Shown in pieces: positions 1 to 11,997 of a stretch of 64,000 nt of DNA. Under the pieces are notes generated by a model. The model had not been told where the DNA came from. It ran no database searches and saw only the letters and a list, made by a program, of their open reading frames with translations. A program made the position numbers and the translations under genes. Position 1 is the first letter of the stretch; each line of letters begins with the position of its first letter. Source of the DNA: Porcincola intestinalis (GTDB lineage Bacteria; Bacillota; Clostridia; Lachnospirales; Lachnospiraceae). The DNA lies in NCBI RefSeq assembly GCF_009696445.1, contig NZ_VULZ01000001.1:62001-126000 (forward strand). Direction: 5' to 3'.

Positions 1-3000
1 GATAACGGGATCCAAGCTGCCGCTTGAGCTGATCATGGACCGTCCGGTCATAAACCTCCCCCGGCTGCACATCAACCAGTGCCGCCAGCTGTTTTCTGGA
101 CTTCTCCGCTGCATGCTGCTGCCTGGCTGTCACCTCGAGGCCAGTCCGCACGAGAAAGCTTCCTTCCAGCCCGGCCGCGGGATTCCCCGCAGGGCTTTGG
201 GGTAAATCTGCCATCTCTCTGAAACGTCCGCCTTCCGGCTGGTGCCGGACGAGCGCTTCTGCCACCCATGTCAGATAGCCATCTGCTCCCAGAATCAGGC
301 TTTCCGGCAGCTTTTCTGTAATGCAGCCTGCCGCGGTAAAAAGCGACTTGACAAACGTCTCCCGGTCCTTCACAGTCCCGGTCAGAATCAGCTTTTCCTC
401 CGCCCGGGTAAGTGCCACATAGAGAACGCGAAGCTCTTCCCCGATCCCTTCCCGGATCACCCGCTCTGCCGCCGCGCTTTTGATCAGCGTCGGCACCTGA
501 ACCCGACGGTCCGGATCAATGTAATTCATGCCGACCCCGATTCCGGCCTCCCGCACAAGCATGCCTGCAGCGTCCTGCCGGTTGAATCTCCGCCCCAGTC
601 CGGCGACGAATACAATCGGGAATTCCAGCCCTTTACTCGCGTGAATGGTCATGATCCGGACCAGGTCCTCGCTTCCGTTCTCCGCAAGCGCCGCCCCGAA
701 ATCCACCTCGTAACGGATCAGTTTGTCAATATACCGGACAAAGTGGAACAGTCCCCTGTAGCTGGTCTGCTCATAGGAGATGGCCTTCTCCACCAGCATG
801 TCCAGATTGGCCTTCTTCTGATTGCCGCCCTCGGATGCCTCGGACACAGCGAGAAATCCGGTTTCATCGTATATCTGCCACAAAAGCTGGTGGATCGGCG
901 TGTCACTGACATGACTTCTGAGTCTGTCCGTCATCTCCCGAAACTGTCTGAGCTTCTCATAAAGCGCTGCCTCCTGCTGCGCCAAGCATCCTCCTCCCAG
1001 CTCCAGATCAGAAATCTGACCGGAGGGTCCCTTGTCCGTCTGTTCTGTTTTGTTCTCCGCTGCACCGGCGGACCTGCCTGAATTTCCCTGTTCTTCTGCC
1101 CGGTCATGGGCATACACAGACAGAAAGGTTTCCACACAGTCATACAGAGAATCTTTCCTTCTGCCCGCCTTCAGCATGGAGAGCTCATCGTCTGTCAGCC
1201 TGCCGATTTCGGAGCGGAGGACGGCTGCCAGCGGAATGTCCTGCCGCGGATTGTCCAGAACATCCAGGTAAGACAGAATGGTCTGGACCTCCGGCGCCGA
1301 GAAATACCCTGTCTTTGAGCCGGAACGGTTCGGAATTCCATGGGCGGACAGCACCTCCGAATAGGCATTGGCCCAGTCGGAGGCTGTCCGGAGCAGAATA
1401 ACGACATCTCGGAACTCCGCCGGGCGGTAGGTCCCCTTTTCCTTGTCCCAGACCGGATCATGACCGACAATCTGAAGGATCCGGGCTGCCGTCACCTCCG
1501 CCTCCGCATGCATCGCGTCCGGAAGCGGTTTCTCTCCGCTTTCGGAGCCAGGGTCGATGACATCTCCGGGCTCGACAAGGATCAGCTCCGGCCTGCAGAT
1601 CGTCTTCTCCTGTCCTTTCCAGGGCTCCGGAAAAGGCTCGAACACCGCACCCGGATACAGGGATTCATCCGCCCCGTAGGTGACGCCCCCGACCTCCCGC
1701 CGCATGATCTGCCGGAAGACCAGATTCACAGCCTCAAGCACCTCTCTTCGGGAGCGGAAGTTCTTATGCAGATCGATTCGCAGCCGGCAGGGCTGCTGCA
1801 GCTGCACATCCGTCTCTGCCTGCGCGTCTTTTTCCCCATCCGGACTTTCTTCCTGTTTCCGATAGCTTTCATACTTTTTCATGAAAATACCGGGATCGGA
1901 CATCCGGAAGCGGTAGATGCTCTGCTTGACATCTCCCACCATGAAGCGGTTGTACACGCCCCTGCTCTCCCTGGATACGCTCGACAGAAGCAGCTCCTGG
2001 ATCTCATTGGAATCCTGGTACTCGTCGATGGCGATCTCCTCAAAGTAGTCCTGGTACTCCCGCGCTGCCTGTGTCGGGACGATGTTCCCATTCTCATCCT
2101 TTTTGATGAGCACCTTCAGCGCAAGATGAGCTGTGTCCGTGAAATCCAGAATATTCTTTCTGGTTTTCTCCTCGGAGAAGGTCTCCTCAAAGCGTTCTGC
2201 CAGCCGGACAAGGACGGCAAAATCCGCTCCCGTCCGCTTCATCAGCTTCGCCTCCTCCGAGAGCGGACGCATGAAATATTTCTCCCTGAGGCTTCCGAGC
2301 TTTTTCTTCCAGCTGTCCCGAAGGTCCGCAACCATCTGCACCTTGACGGCATCGTACGGCTCCTCCCCCTTCTTCTCCTTCTTCGAGATTCTGGCAAATT
2401 TCATATCGGAAAATGAGGCTCTCAGCTGGTCATACGCGCGCTCTCCCATCAGCTGCAGAACCAGCTCTCTGTCCGACAGCAGCGCCGGCTGCGCGGCCTT
2501 GGGTCCTCCGGGCCCGGCGCAGAGCGCAAGCGTCTGGTCAATGTTCTCCAGGATGTCCAGAAGCTGCGCGTGAACAACATCAAGGAGCTGCGAGAGCCAT
2601 GCCCAGGAGGATGGTTCGTCCAGATACTGCCTCAGACACGCGTGCCGCCATTCCTTCGGCCAGGGATGTGACGATGAGCTTTCCCAGAAATCAAGCACCA
2701 TCCCCTCAAGGGCAGCATCCGATATGCCGGAGGCATAACAGTCGGAGAAGCGCAGAAAATCCGGGCCCCCCTCCTTGTACGCTTCCTCCAGCACTGCCGA
2801 GATAAGATCTGCCCGCATCAGCTTCAGCTCGCCCTCATCGCCGATTCGGAAGGACGGGTCGAGCCCGATCTGCTGGTAGTGTTCCCGGATCACCATCAGA
2901 AAGAATTTGTCGATGGTCATGATATGATCGCTGTACAGAAGCGTCATCTGATGCCGGAGCTGTTCATTGCCGGGCTCCTCCTCGTACCGAGCGGTCACAG

Positions 3001-3220
3001 CGTCCCGGATCCGCTCCCGGAGCTGGCTTGTCGCCGCCCGCGTAAAGGTCACAATCAGAAGTCTGTCCAGATCCACGGGGTGCACCGGATCCAGGATCTC
3101 GCGGAGGATTCGTTCAACCAGCACCGCAGTCTTGCCCGAGCCGGCTGCTGCCGAGACAAGCAGGCTGCTGCCCCTTGTCTCGATGACTTTCTTCTGTTCG
3201 TCCGTCCAGCTTCTTCCCAT
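1..3220 (-). CDS. addA: AddA helicase-nuclease subunit, 3' end beyond window
   Basis: ATP-dependent helicase and nuclease subunit of AddAB, which resects double-strand breaks for recombination in the cytoplasm. Translation from the ATG at 3220 gives a UvrD-type Walker A (AAAGSGKT, about residues 24-31), a motif II DEYQDSN, and a motif VI VALTRAEEK near the visible end. The AGAGGA box just upstream supports this start. About 1073 codons are visible of a family usually near 1200, so the C-terminal nuclease domain is mostly outside the window; this is an edge effect, not a truncation. It lies 68 bases after addB in the classical addB-addA order. Confidence 0.95.
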   Translation of the reverse strand, partial: MGRSWTDEQKKVIETRGSSLLVSAAAGSGKTAVLVERILREILDPVHPVDLDRLLIVTFTRAATSQLRERIRDAVTARYEEEPGNEQLRHQMTLLYSDHIMTIDKFFLMVIREHYQQIGLDPSFRIGDEGELKLMRADLISAVLEEAYKEGGPDFLRFSDCYASGISDAALEGMVLDFWESSSSHPWPKEWRHACLRQYLDEPSSWAWLSQLLDVVHAQLLDILENIDQTLALCAGPGGPKAAQPALLSDRELVLQLMGERAYDQLRASFSDMKFARISKKEKKGEEPYDAVKVQMVADLRDSWKKKLGSLREKYFMRPLSEEAKLMKRTGADFAVLVRLAERFEETFSEEKTRKNILDFTDTAHLALKVLIKKDENGNIVPTQAAREYQDYFEEIAIDEYQDSNEIQELLLSSVSRESRGVYNRFMVGDVKQSIYRFRMSDPGIFMKKYESYRKQEESPDGEKDAQAETDVQLQQPCRLRIDLHKNFRSRREVLEAVNLVFRQIMRREVGGVTYGADESLYPGAVFEPFPEPWKGQEKTICRPELILVEPGDVIDPGSESGEKPLPDAMHAEAEVTAARILQIVGHDPVWDKEKGTYRPAEFRDVVILLRTASDWANAYSEVLSAHGIPNRSGSKTGYFSAPEVQTILSYLDVLDNPRQDIPLAAVLRSEIGRLTDDELSMLKAGRRKDSLYDCVETFLSVYAHDRAEEQGNSGRSAGAAENKTEQTDKGPSGQISDLELGGGCLAQQEAALYEKLRQFREMTDRLRSHVSDTPIHQLLWQIYDETGFLAVSEASEGGNQKKANLDMLVEKAISYEQTSYRGLFHFVRYIDKLIRYEVDFGAALAENGSEDLVRIMTIHASKGLEFPIVFVAGLGRRFNRQDAAGMLVREAGIGVGMNYIDPDRRVQVPTLIKSAAAERVIREGIGEELRVLYVALTRAEEKLILTGTVKDRETFVKSLFTAAGCITEKLPESLILGADGYLTWVAEALVRHQPEGGRFREMADLPQSPAGNPAAGLEGSFLVRTGLEVTARQQHAAEKSRKQLAALVDVQPGEVYDRTVHDQLKRQLGSRY

Positions 3221-3288
3221 ACGGTCCTCTTTCTCTCCCGCTCCCGGTCATCTCTTCTTCCCGGCATCTTCCCGGAGCGCTTCTGTTG

Positions 3289-6200
3289 TCAGTCCATCTC
3301 TGTTTCCTTCCGGATTCCGGATGTCTCTGTCTCCTCCGCCATCCTCTTCCAGATGTCGTCCTGCGGGATGCCCGGCATCTGCCGATACTTCATCTGCGGG
3401 TCATGTCCTGTAAACCGGCAGACAGCCTTCATCGCGCAGTAGGTGCAGGCATCCGTCCGGTCATTTTCCTTTAGAGGAGACGGTGCGATTTCCCCGCCGA
3501 GAATCCGCTCTCCTGTCTCAATCATCTTCCTTCTCGCATAGGCAGACAAAAGGGACAGCTTCCGCGCGTCTGCCACACTGGATCTTGCCGCAGAGATGCT
3601 TCCATCCTTGTTGATCATCACCGGCGCGACCTCAGACAGAAGGCCCGGTTCTGAACTGAAGAGGGAGACGGCCTCCCTGTCATCCAGGATCAGTCCGCTT
3701 GGACGGATTTTCCGGGCTCTTTCCGCCTCAAGGGAAGTATCGTCCATCTCTGCGTATCTGCCGTCCAGGACCGGATCCCTCACGGGGAAGTAGAGAAGGC
3801 CCGCACAGACGACCTCCTTTTTTCTGTGGCGCTGGCGCTCCATCCGCAGCGCGGCGTCCATATAGACCGGAAGCTGGAGCTCCGTGCCCATCCAGACCTC
3901 GTTCAAGTCAAATCCTGTAGCCCCGGTCTTGTAATCGACAACCTTGATAAAGAGACGGCTGTCCTCCCTGCCGGTTGCCTCGTCAACCCGGTCGATCCGT
4001 CCGGTCAGATTCATCCGGCTTCCATCTGAAAACAGAAGCGGTTCCGCCGTTCTTCTGTCCCTTGAGTCAAATCGCGTCTCAAACAGCGCAGGCTCAAAAT
4101 CTCCTGCCGCAAGCTGCAGCTTCAGGACGGCTGCGGCATGCCGGAAGATCCGAAGAAGCCGCTGATACTGTCCGGCGCTCCGGAAGGTATCCTCGAATTT
4201 CCCGCCGGACGTTTCCAGGCAGGCCTGCCTGAGGCTTTCCTCTGCCCACCTGTTCAGCGCCTCCGGAGCAAGGGTTCTCCACGAAACATCCCGGCTTTCC
4301 TTCACCCGCGCCGATAAAAGCTCCAGTCCCCTGTGCATCAGCGTTCCGACATCGGATGCCTGCACCTCGAATCGCCTGCGCTCCCGAAGCCCCAGCCCGT
4401 AGACTGTATATTGTCTGAACGGACAGAGTGCAAATGTCTCCAGCCTTGAGACGGATCCCTCCAGGTTGTCTCCATACAGCTTTCTGGCGACCTCCCGGCT
4501 CAGTCTCGGCGGCGGCACAATGTCCAGTGCCTTCAGAAGCCTGCGGGTCTGCTCCGGCCTTCCGGAGGCAGACGCCAGATACAGCTCCCGGAGCATGGGC
4601 GTCCGCTCCTCCTTCTCCGCTTCCGTCCAGTCTCTGCTCTCCGCAAGGGCTCCTGCAAGCGCTTCCGGCACTTCTTTCGGAAGGTAGATAGTCCCGGCCA
4701 GGCCTCCCGGAAGGCCTTCCTGAATCTCAATCTGCGGAAAGAGCCGACAAATCTGCAGCAGCGCTGCAGCCGGCCGGAGCACACTACCATCCATCGTCGT
4801 CCTGGAACAGGAAAGAATCAGACGATCCGAAGGCTTTGTCAGGCTCAGATACAGGTAGAACTGCCGGACCGCGGCTTCCTCTCTCGCGGATGGAGCCAGA
4901 TGGAACTCCTGACGTCTCAGATATTCCCGTTCCACATCGGTCAGAATGCCGCCCTCATGGCTCCTCCCCGGCACAAACTCATCATTCATGCCAAGAAACA
5001 GAATCGCCCTGACATTGGTAATCCTCGACCGCATCAGATCGCCGATCTGCACCTCGTCACTCCCCGGAGGAACAATGCCGATCTTTTCCTCCGAGAGTCC
5101 TGCCTCCAGGATCTGCTCAAACTGCGACCGCCTGATCTTCTCGTCTCCAAGAAGAGAAACCGCCTCGTCCAGCACCTCCGCGATAGCGGAGGCTGCCTGG
5201 CTGTAAATTTCGGAGTCGGCGCGCTGTCCGTTCTCCTCCCGTTCCCGCGCGAGAAGCGCCAGCTTCCCCTGCAGGTCAAAGGCATCTGTCAGCTCCCACA
5301 GGGCTCTTGCATAGTCTTTCAGCTTTCCTGTCGAAAACCTGCATACGCCGGCAAATGGTTCAAAACGCTCCGCGAACGATTCCCGCAGTTCCTCAAGCTC
5401 AGCGATCTCTTCCTCCCGGCCATCACCAGCCGGGCGGCTCCATCTCTGCGTCCAGGCCTTATGACCGCGAATACCGGCTGCCAGCAGATAGTTTTCCAGA
5501 ATGTCCACCGTCTCCCGGTCATCGAACACAAATCCGGTGCGGAAGAACGCCATCATCGACTCATAGCTGTAGTTGGCATCCAGAATCGCGAATGCAGCCC
5601 TGACAAATTCAAATGCCGGATTCAGCGTGACCGACACGGACCGGTCGACAAAATACGGGATTTCCGCCCTACTGAATGCCCGTCTCAGGTGCTCCACGTA
5701 TGTCGGAAAATCTCCCGCCACAACGGCAATGTCCCGGTATCGAAGCGTGTTTTCATGCCCGCCTTCCTGTCCGTCTCCGCCATTCTCGTTCGTCCGGGTC
5801 AGCCGGCGTATCCACGCGACCGCAACCTGCGCTTCCTCTGCCGGATTGGCGCAGGACAGAATCTGAATCTGATGTCTGTCATTCTGCCCCGGGAAAGGGT
5901 TCCGCCTGCCCGGTCGGAGAAGGTTCGCTTCCAGATACTGAAGCTCGCTCCCCTCCCCGAATCTGCCTGTTCCGGACTGTTTCATGAGAAGCGGGGGATC
6001 CATCACCGTCCCCGTCTCTGCGGCAATGCGCCCGAGCGCCTGAACCGTCTTCTTTGTCAGCGCGAACAGCTCCTCCTCGCGCGGCCTGCTGAAGGCATCC
6101 GTCCCCGCGTCGATCGTGAAGGCGGCCGTCACCCGCTCCGCCTTCCGCATCAGCCCGCTCAGCACGTCCATCTGGGCAGGTGTGAAGCCTGTGAACCCGT

Positions 6201-6807
6201 CCAGATAGATACGGCTCCTTTCCAGCATCCTGGATGCCGGGATTCTTCCGCAGAGCGCCTCCGGTACAGTCTCCACCGTCTGCAGCTGATGCGCCTCCTG
6301 AAACTGGCGGTACTTTTCCCGCAGGACGGACAGCTGTTCCAGCTTCTGCGCCAGGACAGGCCTTGCGCTGCACTCGGAAACCATCCGCTGAATCTCCTCA
6401 TCCGTCATCTCATACTGATCCATTTCCGAGAGGATGCTCTTCAGCTCTCCGAGCACACCCGGGCGGTCGACCGCCCCCGAAAGAAGAGAAAGACCGGCTG
6501 CCTCCCTGTCCGCGATCAGGCGGAGCAGCAGAGTTTTTCCGGTCTCCCTCAGAAGCGTTTTCCTTATGACACCCGTCTCCTCAAACACACGGACTGCCAG
6601 TCTTGAAAAACTCAGGATATCAATATTCAGAATGCCGCCGCTTTGACTCAGCGCGCAGAGGCTTTGCTGTGTCTGCATCGTGAACTGCTCGGGAACAAGG
6701 ATGATGTGCTGCCTGCCCGGATTCTGCGCGGCGTCCTCAAGCGCCTTCTCGAACAGCTTTCTGCTCTTCCCGCAGCCGGAAGGCCCCAGAATCAGTTTCA
6801 GAGACAT
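3289..6807 (-). CDS. addB: AddB helicase-nuclease subunit
   Basis: Partner of AddA in end resection and Chi recognition. 1172 residues, normal for the family. A Walker A (GPSGCGKS, residues 8-15) opens the protein. The C-terminal nuclease carries GRIDRVD and VDYKTG, and four cysteines are placed as in the AddB Fe-S cluster: one in the LCPFRQY segment and three in CTYCAMKAVC near the end. Two ATGs compete. The AGGGGGA box (6814-6820) touches the ATG at 6813 but lies 6 bases from the ATG at 6807, so the protein beginning MSLK is preferred. It starts 14 bases after the YARHG gene, which suggests cotranscription. Confidence 0.95.
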   Translation of the reverse strand: MSLKLILGPSGCGKSRKLFEKALEDAAQNPGRQHIILVPEQFTMQTQQSLCALSQSGGILNIDILSFSRLAVRVFEETGVIRKTLLRETGKTLLLRLIADREAAGLSLLSGAVDRPGVLGELKSILSEMDQYEMTDEEIQRMVSECSARPVLAQKLEQLSVLREKYRQFQEAHQLQTVETVPEALCGRIPASRMLERSRIYLDGFTGFTPAQMDVLSGLMRKAERVTAAFTIDAGTDAFSRPREEELFALTKKTVQALGRIAAETGTVMDPPLLMKQSGTGRFGEGSELQYLEANLLRPGRRNPFPGQNDRHQIQILSCANPAEEAQVAVAWIRRLTRTNENGGDGQEGGHENTLRYRDIAVVAGDFPTYVEHLRRAFSRAEIPYFVDRSVSVTLNPAFEFVRAAFAILDANYSYESMMAFFRTGFVFDDRETVDILENYLLAAGIRGHKAWTQRWSRPAGDGREEEIAELEELRESFAERFEPFAGVCRFSTGKLKDYARALWELTDAFDLQGKLALLAREREENGQRADSEIYSQAASAIAEVLDEAVSLLGDEKIRRSQFEQILEAGLSEEKIGIVPPGSDEVQIGDLMRSRITNVRAILFLGMNDEFVPGRSHEGGILTDVEREYLRRQEFHLAPSAREEAAVRQFYLYLSLTKPSDRLILSCSRTTMDGSVLRPAAALLQICRLFPQIEIQEGLPGGLAGTIYLPKEVPEALAGALAESRDWTEAEKEERTPMLRELYLASASGRPEQTRRLLKALDIVPPPRLSREVARKLYGDNLEGSVSRLETFALCPFRQYTVYGLGLRERRRFEVQASDVGTLMHRGLELLSARVKESRDVSWRTLAPEALNRWAEESLRQACLETSGGKFEDTFRSAGQYQRLLRIFRHAAAVLKLQLAAGDFEPALFETRFDSRDRRTAEPLLFSDGSRMNLTGRIDRVDEATGREDSRLFIKVVDYKTGATGFDLNEVWMGTELQLPVYMDAALRMERQRHRKKEVVCAGLLYFPVRDPVLDGRYAEMDDTSLEAERARKIRPSGLILDDREAVSLFSSEPGLLSEVAPVMINKDGSISAARSSVADARKLSLLSAYARRKMIETGERILGGEIAPSPLKENDRTDACTYCAMKAVCRFTGHDPQMKYRQMPGIPQDDIWKRMAEETETSGIRKETEMD

Positions 6808-6821
6808 TCCCATTCCCCCTG

Positions 6822-7931
6822 TCAGTATAGCTGGTACCCGTTCGGGTTGATTGCATACTCATGCTGCTTCAGAAGCGCAATATTCGCCGCCTCGAACTCG
6901 TTGAAGACAGATTCGGAAAATGAATCTGCCGGCAGGGTAGGCGAATACCAGGGCTTGCTCCCGAAATATTCTCTCAGCTCCGATGACTGGAAGATATAGC
7001 CCCTCCGCGCATAGATCTCATTGCGCGCATAGCACAGCTGCTGAAGGCTCATCCCTGAGACATCGGCATCCGTCAGATAGCGGAGCGCGCTGTCATAGAA
7101 GATATAATCGCTCTCGGACACAGTTGCGGCAGCCTGGGCAGGGAAAGACCGCACCGCCGAATAGCTGTATCCCGGCTGGTCTGTCGCATAACCGCCCTGC
7201 GCCTGCTCCTGTGCCTGAAGAGAATCGATGTTCTGGATCTCCACATAGTTCAGAAGGCTCGGAGAAAATGCCGAGGCATCCACCGTTCCCCAGTACCAGT
7301 TCTTGGCGTTGAAATAATCGGACAGCTCCGTCGAAGAGAAGATGTAGCCATGTCTCGCATAGATCTCATACCGTGCGTAGCACAGCTCCTGAAGAGAAAG
7401 CTGGCTGATCTCCTGCCCTGTCAGAACCCGCGCACTGCTGTCAGTAAAAATATAGCTGTTCGGGTCAACCGTGAAGGAATCTGCCAGTGACTCCGTTGCC
7501 TGCTCCCCTTTCTCCGCATAGGGTGTCAGCGTGTCAAACGAGTATCCCGGCTGATCAAGAACATACTCTCCCTGGCTCTTCTCGATGTCCAGAAGCGTCT
7601 GAACATTCGCCGTCTCGTAGGCGTTCAGCATCGAATCGCTGAACTGATCAGGGGCATATACGCCATGATACCAGTACTGCGCGCTGAAATATGCCTGCAG
7701 CTCCTCCGACTCGAACATCTTCCCGTTTCGCGCATAGATCTCGTTTCTGGCATAGCAGAGTGCCTGAGACGGCCAGCCTGAGACCTCCTCCTGCGTGATA
7801 TATGCATAGGAGCTCTGCGGAAGCAGGTAGCCCGAGGGCGCTGCCTGCGGGCGAATTGAAAAAATCAGCAAAAACAGCAGAAGCAGGAAGAATCCCTCCG
7901 CTATTTTTCCCCTGTATCTGAATCCGGTCAT
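6822..7931 (-). CDS. Secreted protein with three YARHG domains
   Basis: 369-residue exported protein of unknown function. A hydrophobic stretch at residues 12-30 (signal peptide or N-terminal anchor, ending near PQAAPSG) precedes three repeats of about 60 residues at roughly 55-115, 175-235 and 292-355. Each contains the YARHG core (LCYARNEIYAR and variants) followed by ELxxYF and a WY. Linkers carry DQPGYS repeats. YARHG is an extracellular domain of undefined role in clostridia. The start at 7931 is chosen because GGAGGG lies 4 bases upstream; the ATG at 7958 has no such box. It is the likely first gene of a transcript continuing into addB-addA, an odd pairing of a surface protein with a DNA repair enzyme. 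Confidence 0.8.
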   Translation of the reverse strand: MTGFRYRGKIAEGFFLLLLFLLIFSIRPQAAPSGYLLPQSSYAYITQEEVSGWPSQALCYARNEIYARNGKMFESEELQAYFSAQYWYHGVYAPDQFSDSMLNAYETANVQTLLDIEKSQGEYVLDQPGYSFDTLTPYAEKGEQATESLADSFTVDPNSYIFTDSSARVLTGQEISQLSLQELCYARYEIYARHGYIFSSTELSDYFNAKNWYWGTVDASAFSPSLLNYVEIQNIDSLQAQEQAQGGYATDQPGYSYSAVRSFPAQAAATVSESDYIFYDSALRYLTDADVSGMSLQQLCYARNEIYARRGYIFQSSELREYFGSKPWYSPTLPADSFSESVFNEFEAANIALLKQHEYAINPNGYQLY

Positions 7932-8003
7932 AAATACCCTCCGTGGTGTTTTGACCATTGTAGCATGAAACGGGCTGACCTTGCCCGGTACATTTTATTA
8001 AAT

Positions 8004-8050
8004 AAAAATGAAGGCGCCCGGACACGCCTGTCTCCGGACACCTTCATTTT
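8004..8050 (-). terminator. Rho-independent terminator after valS
   Basis: Long hairpin with outer arms TGAAGG/CCTTCA and inner arms CCGGA/TCCGG, flanked by AAAA and TTTT so that it can act on both strands. It sits between the valS stop and the YARHG gene. Confidence 0.8.
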
Positions 8051-8114
8051 CTCCTGCCGGCAGAAGCTTCTTATCTCGCCATATACCTGCCATCCAGGCG
8101 GTCTGCCTTCGGTT

Positions 8115-10769
<2,655 letters not shown>

Positions 10770-10802
10770 CTGTTCCTTCTGCTCCTCAAAAATGTCTATA
10801 TT

Positions 10803-10855
10803 GGTATTCGCGCTTTTCGCAGCACTCTCGTGCTGCTTCGCGCTCATACCTTTGC
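10803..10855. repeat. Copy 1 of 52-bp direct repeat upstream of valS
   Basis: Runs from GGTATTCGCGC to CTCATACCTTTG and is nearly identical to 10916-10966 (one extra T and one C/T difference). The inner part is itself palindromic (GCAGCAC..GTGCTGC), so it can fold. It lies directly in the valS leader, ending about 34 bases before the start codon on the minus strand. Confidence 0.75.
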
Positions 10856-10915
10856 GGACTCCTGAATAAGTCCCCCGCGGCACTTCGCTGCTCCGCAGCT
10901 TCCGTTCCGCTTTCA

Positions 10916-10966
10916 GGTATTCGCGCTTTCGCAGCACTCTCGTGTTGCTTCGCGCTCATACCTTTG
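10916..10966. repeat. Copy 2 of 52-bp direct repeat upstream of valS
   Basis: Second copy of the repeat at 10803-10855, 113 bp away and inside the MITE-like element. Near-identity suggests a recent duplication or two insertions of a related element. Confidence 0.75.
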
Positions 10967-10975
10967 TCGTCGCAC

Positions 10976-11020
10976 GTGTACAGGACTGCAGGCACGCAAG
11001 CGTGCCGCAGTCCTGTACAC
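10976..11020. repeat. Large near-perfect inverted repeat (hairpin)
   Basis: Arms GTGTACAGGACTGC and GCAGTCCTGTACAC (14 bp) enclose GGCACGC/GCGTGCC (7 bp) with one bulged A and an AA at the tip. That gives 21 paired positions in 45 bases. There is no T-run on either side, so it is not a standard terminator even though it follows the engB stop on the minus strand. Confidence 0.85.
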
Positions 11021-11044
11021 GGCGACTGGGACTTATTCAGTATA

Positions 11045-11869
11045 TCATATCACCTGCTGGATCACACGGTAGATTTCGCCGAGGCCTTGTCCGGAGGGGG
11101 CGGAGAATGGCAGGATTTCTGCTGCCTCCGGAGCTTTTAATGTTCTTCGGATGACCTCAATCTGGCGGAGCTGCTGGCTTTTCCCGAGCTTGTCGGCTTT
11201 CGTCGCAATGATGACGGGTGTAAATCCGCTCGCCCGTACCCAGTCGTACATCTGAATGTCATTCGCATTCGGCTCGTGCCGGATATCGACAAGCAGAAAG
11301 ACCTTCTTCAGTCCGGGGGAGGAGTTGAGGTAGCGCTCGATCATCTCTCCCCACTTTTCCTTCTCCGATACTGACACATTCGCATATCCGTAGCCTGGCA
11401 GATCAACCAGAAAAAAGGGCTTCCGCTCGGTCGGGACGCGGACTGCAGTCTGTGATGCATCTTCCTTCTGACTGCCCCTGACCCGTGCCTGCCCGTTCTT
11501 CCCGCTTAACGCTTTCTGTCTGGACGGATCCTTCTTCCAGCGCAGTTTCTTTTTCCGGATGACTTCCGCCTGCAGGCTTCCTGCATCTCCTGCGGCATCC
11601 TCCATGCTCGGCTGCAATGCGGGCACACTCACAGTACCCTGCTCCATCACCTGCGGCACCTCCACCACCACATGATAGAAATTGATTGTCCGGGTTTTTC
11701 CGGGTGTCTCACCGACCCTCGCAAGCCGCCTGCGTTTCATGACGGCGTTGATCAGGGAGGACTTTCCCACGTTCGACTTCCCCGCAAACGCAATCTCCGG
11801 TTCATCAAAAACAGGAAGGGTACTTGTATATCCGCAGACCGTGTCCAGCTTCACATCTATGATTTTCAT
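11045..11869 (-). CDS. engB: Ribosome-biogenesis GTPase EngB/YsxC with internal insertion
   Basis: Circularly ordinary TrmE-Era-EngA-EngB-type GTPase needed for 50S subunit assembly. Visible are G1 GKSNVGKSS (residues 30-38), G2 with TPGKTRTINF, G3 DLPGYGYA, G4 TKADK and G5 FSAPSG. Length is 274 residues against roughly 195-210 in the family. The excess is a basic, Gln/Ser/Lys-rich stretch of about 75-80 residues (about 70-148) between G2 and G3, where homologues have only a short beta strand. The reading frame is uninterrupted and the core motifs are intact, so the protein is probably functional. It lies downstream of clpX in the tig-clpP-clpX-engB order. Confidence 0.93.
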   Translation of the reverse strand: MKIIDVKLDTVCGYTSTLPVFDEPEIAFAGKSNVGKSSLINAVMKRRRLARVGETPGKTRTINFYHVVVEVPQVMEQGTVSVPALQPSMEDAAGDAGSLQAEVIRKKKLRWKKDPSRQKALSGKNGQARVRGSQKEDASQTAVRVPTERKPFFLVDLPGYGYANVSVSEKEKWGEMIERYLNSSPGLKKVFLLVDIRHEPNANDIQMYDWVRASGFTPVIIATKADKLGKSQQLRQIEVIRRTLKAPEAAEILPFSAPSGQGLGEIYRVIQQVI

Positions 11870-11904
11870 CTCTGGTATTCTCCCTTCTTGCCCGAGGGGT
11901 TCCT

Positions 11905-11942
11905 AAAAATGAGGCTCATGCGGTATTGGCGCACGAGCCTCG
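11905..11942 (-). terminator. Terminator after clpX
   Basis: On the minus strand GAGGCTCGTGCG pairs with CGCATGAGCCTC, followed by ATTTTTA. It lies between the clpX stop and the engB start and would separate the two transcripts at least partly. Confidence 0.75.
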
Positions 11943-11997
11943 TTATATCTTCCTGTTTCCTGCCTGTCATTCTGAAAAGAGACGCCCCCAAGGTCAG

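Larger units (their letters stand above)
10862..11040. mobile_element. MITE-like element with 13-bp terminal inverted repeats
   Basis: A 179-bp segment between engB and valS begins CTGAATAAGTCCC and ends with its exact reverse complement GGGACTTATTCAG. It encodes no credible protein and contains a large perfect hairpin (10976-11020) and one of two copies of a 52-bp repeat. Terminal inverted repeats with non-coding content are the mark of a miniature inverted-repeat element, though no target-site duplication is visible. A structured RNA or a REP-like repeat remains possible. Confidence 0.5.

Noticed and set aside
4900-6606. 568-codon plus-strand frame antisense to addB, and similar long frames antisense to valS, oppA, the 940-aa flavoprotein, the glpA-like gene and others
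   Set aside because: They lie wholly within real genes with recognised domains, carry no family motif, and lack ribosome binding sites. Long antisense frames are expected at this GC content.
10770-10937. 56-residue N-terminal extension of ValRS
   Set aside because: It is translated repeat DNA; the family N-terminus and a proper RBS are at 10769.
10770-11044. T-box riboswitch before valS
   Set aside because: No AGGGTGG-type T-box core or specifier arrangement was found; the sequence is repeats plus the MITE-like element.
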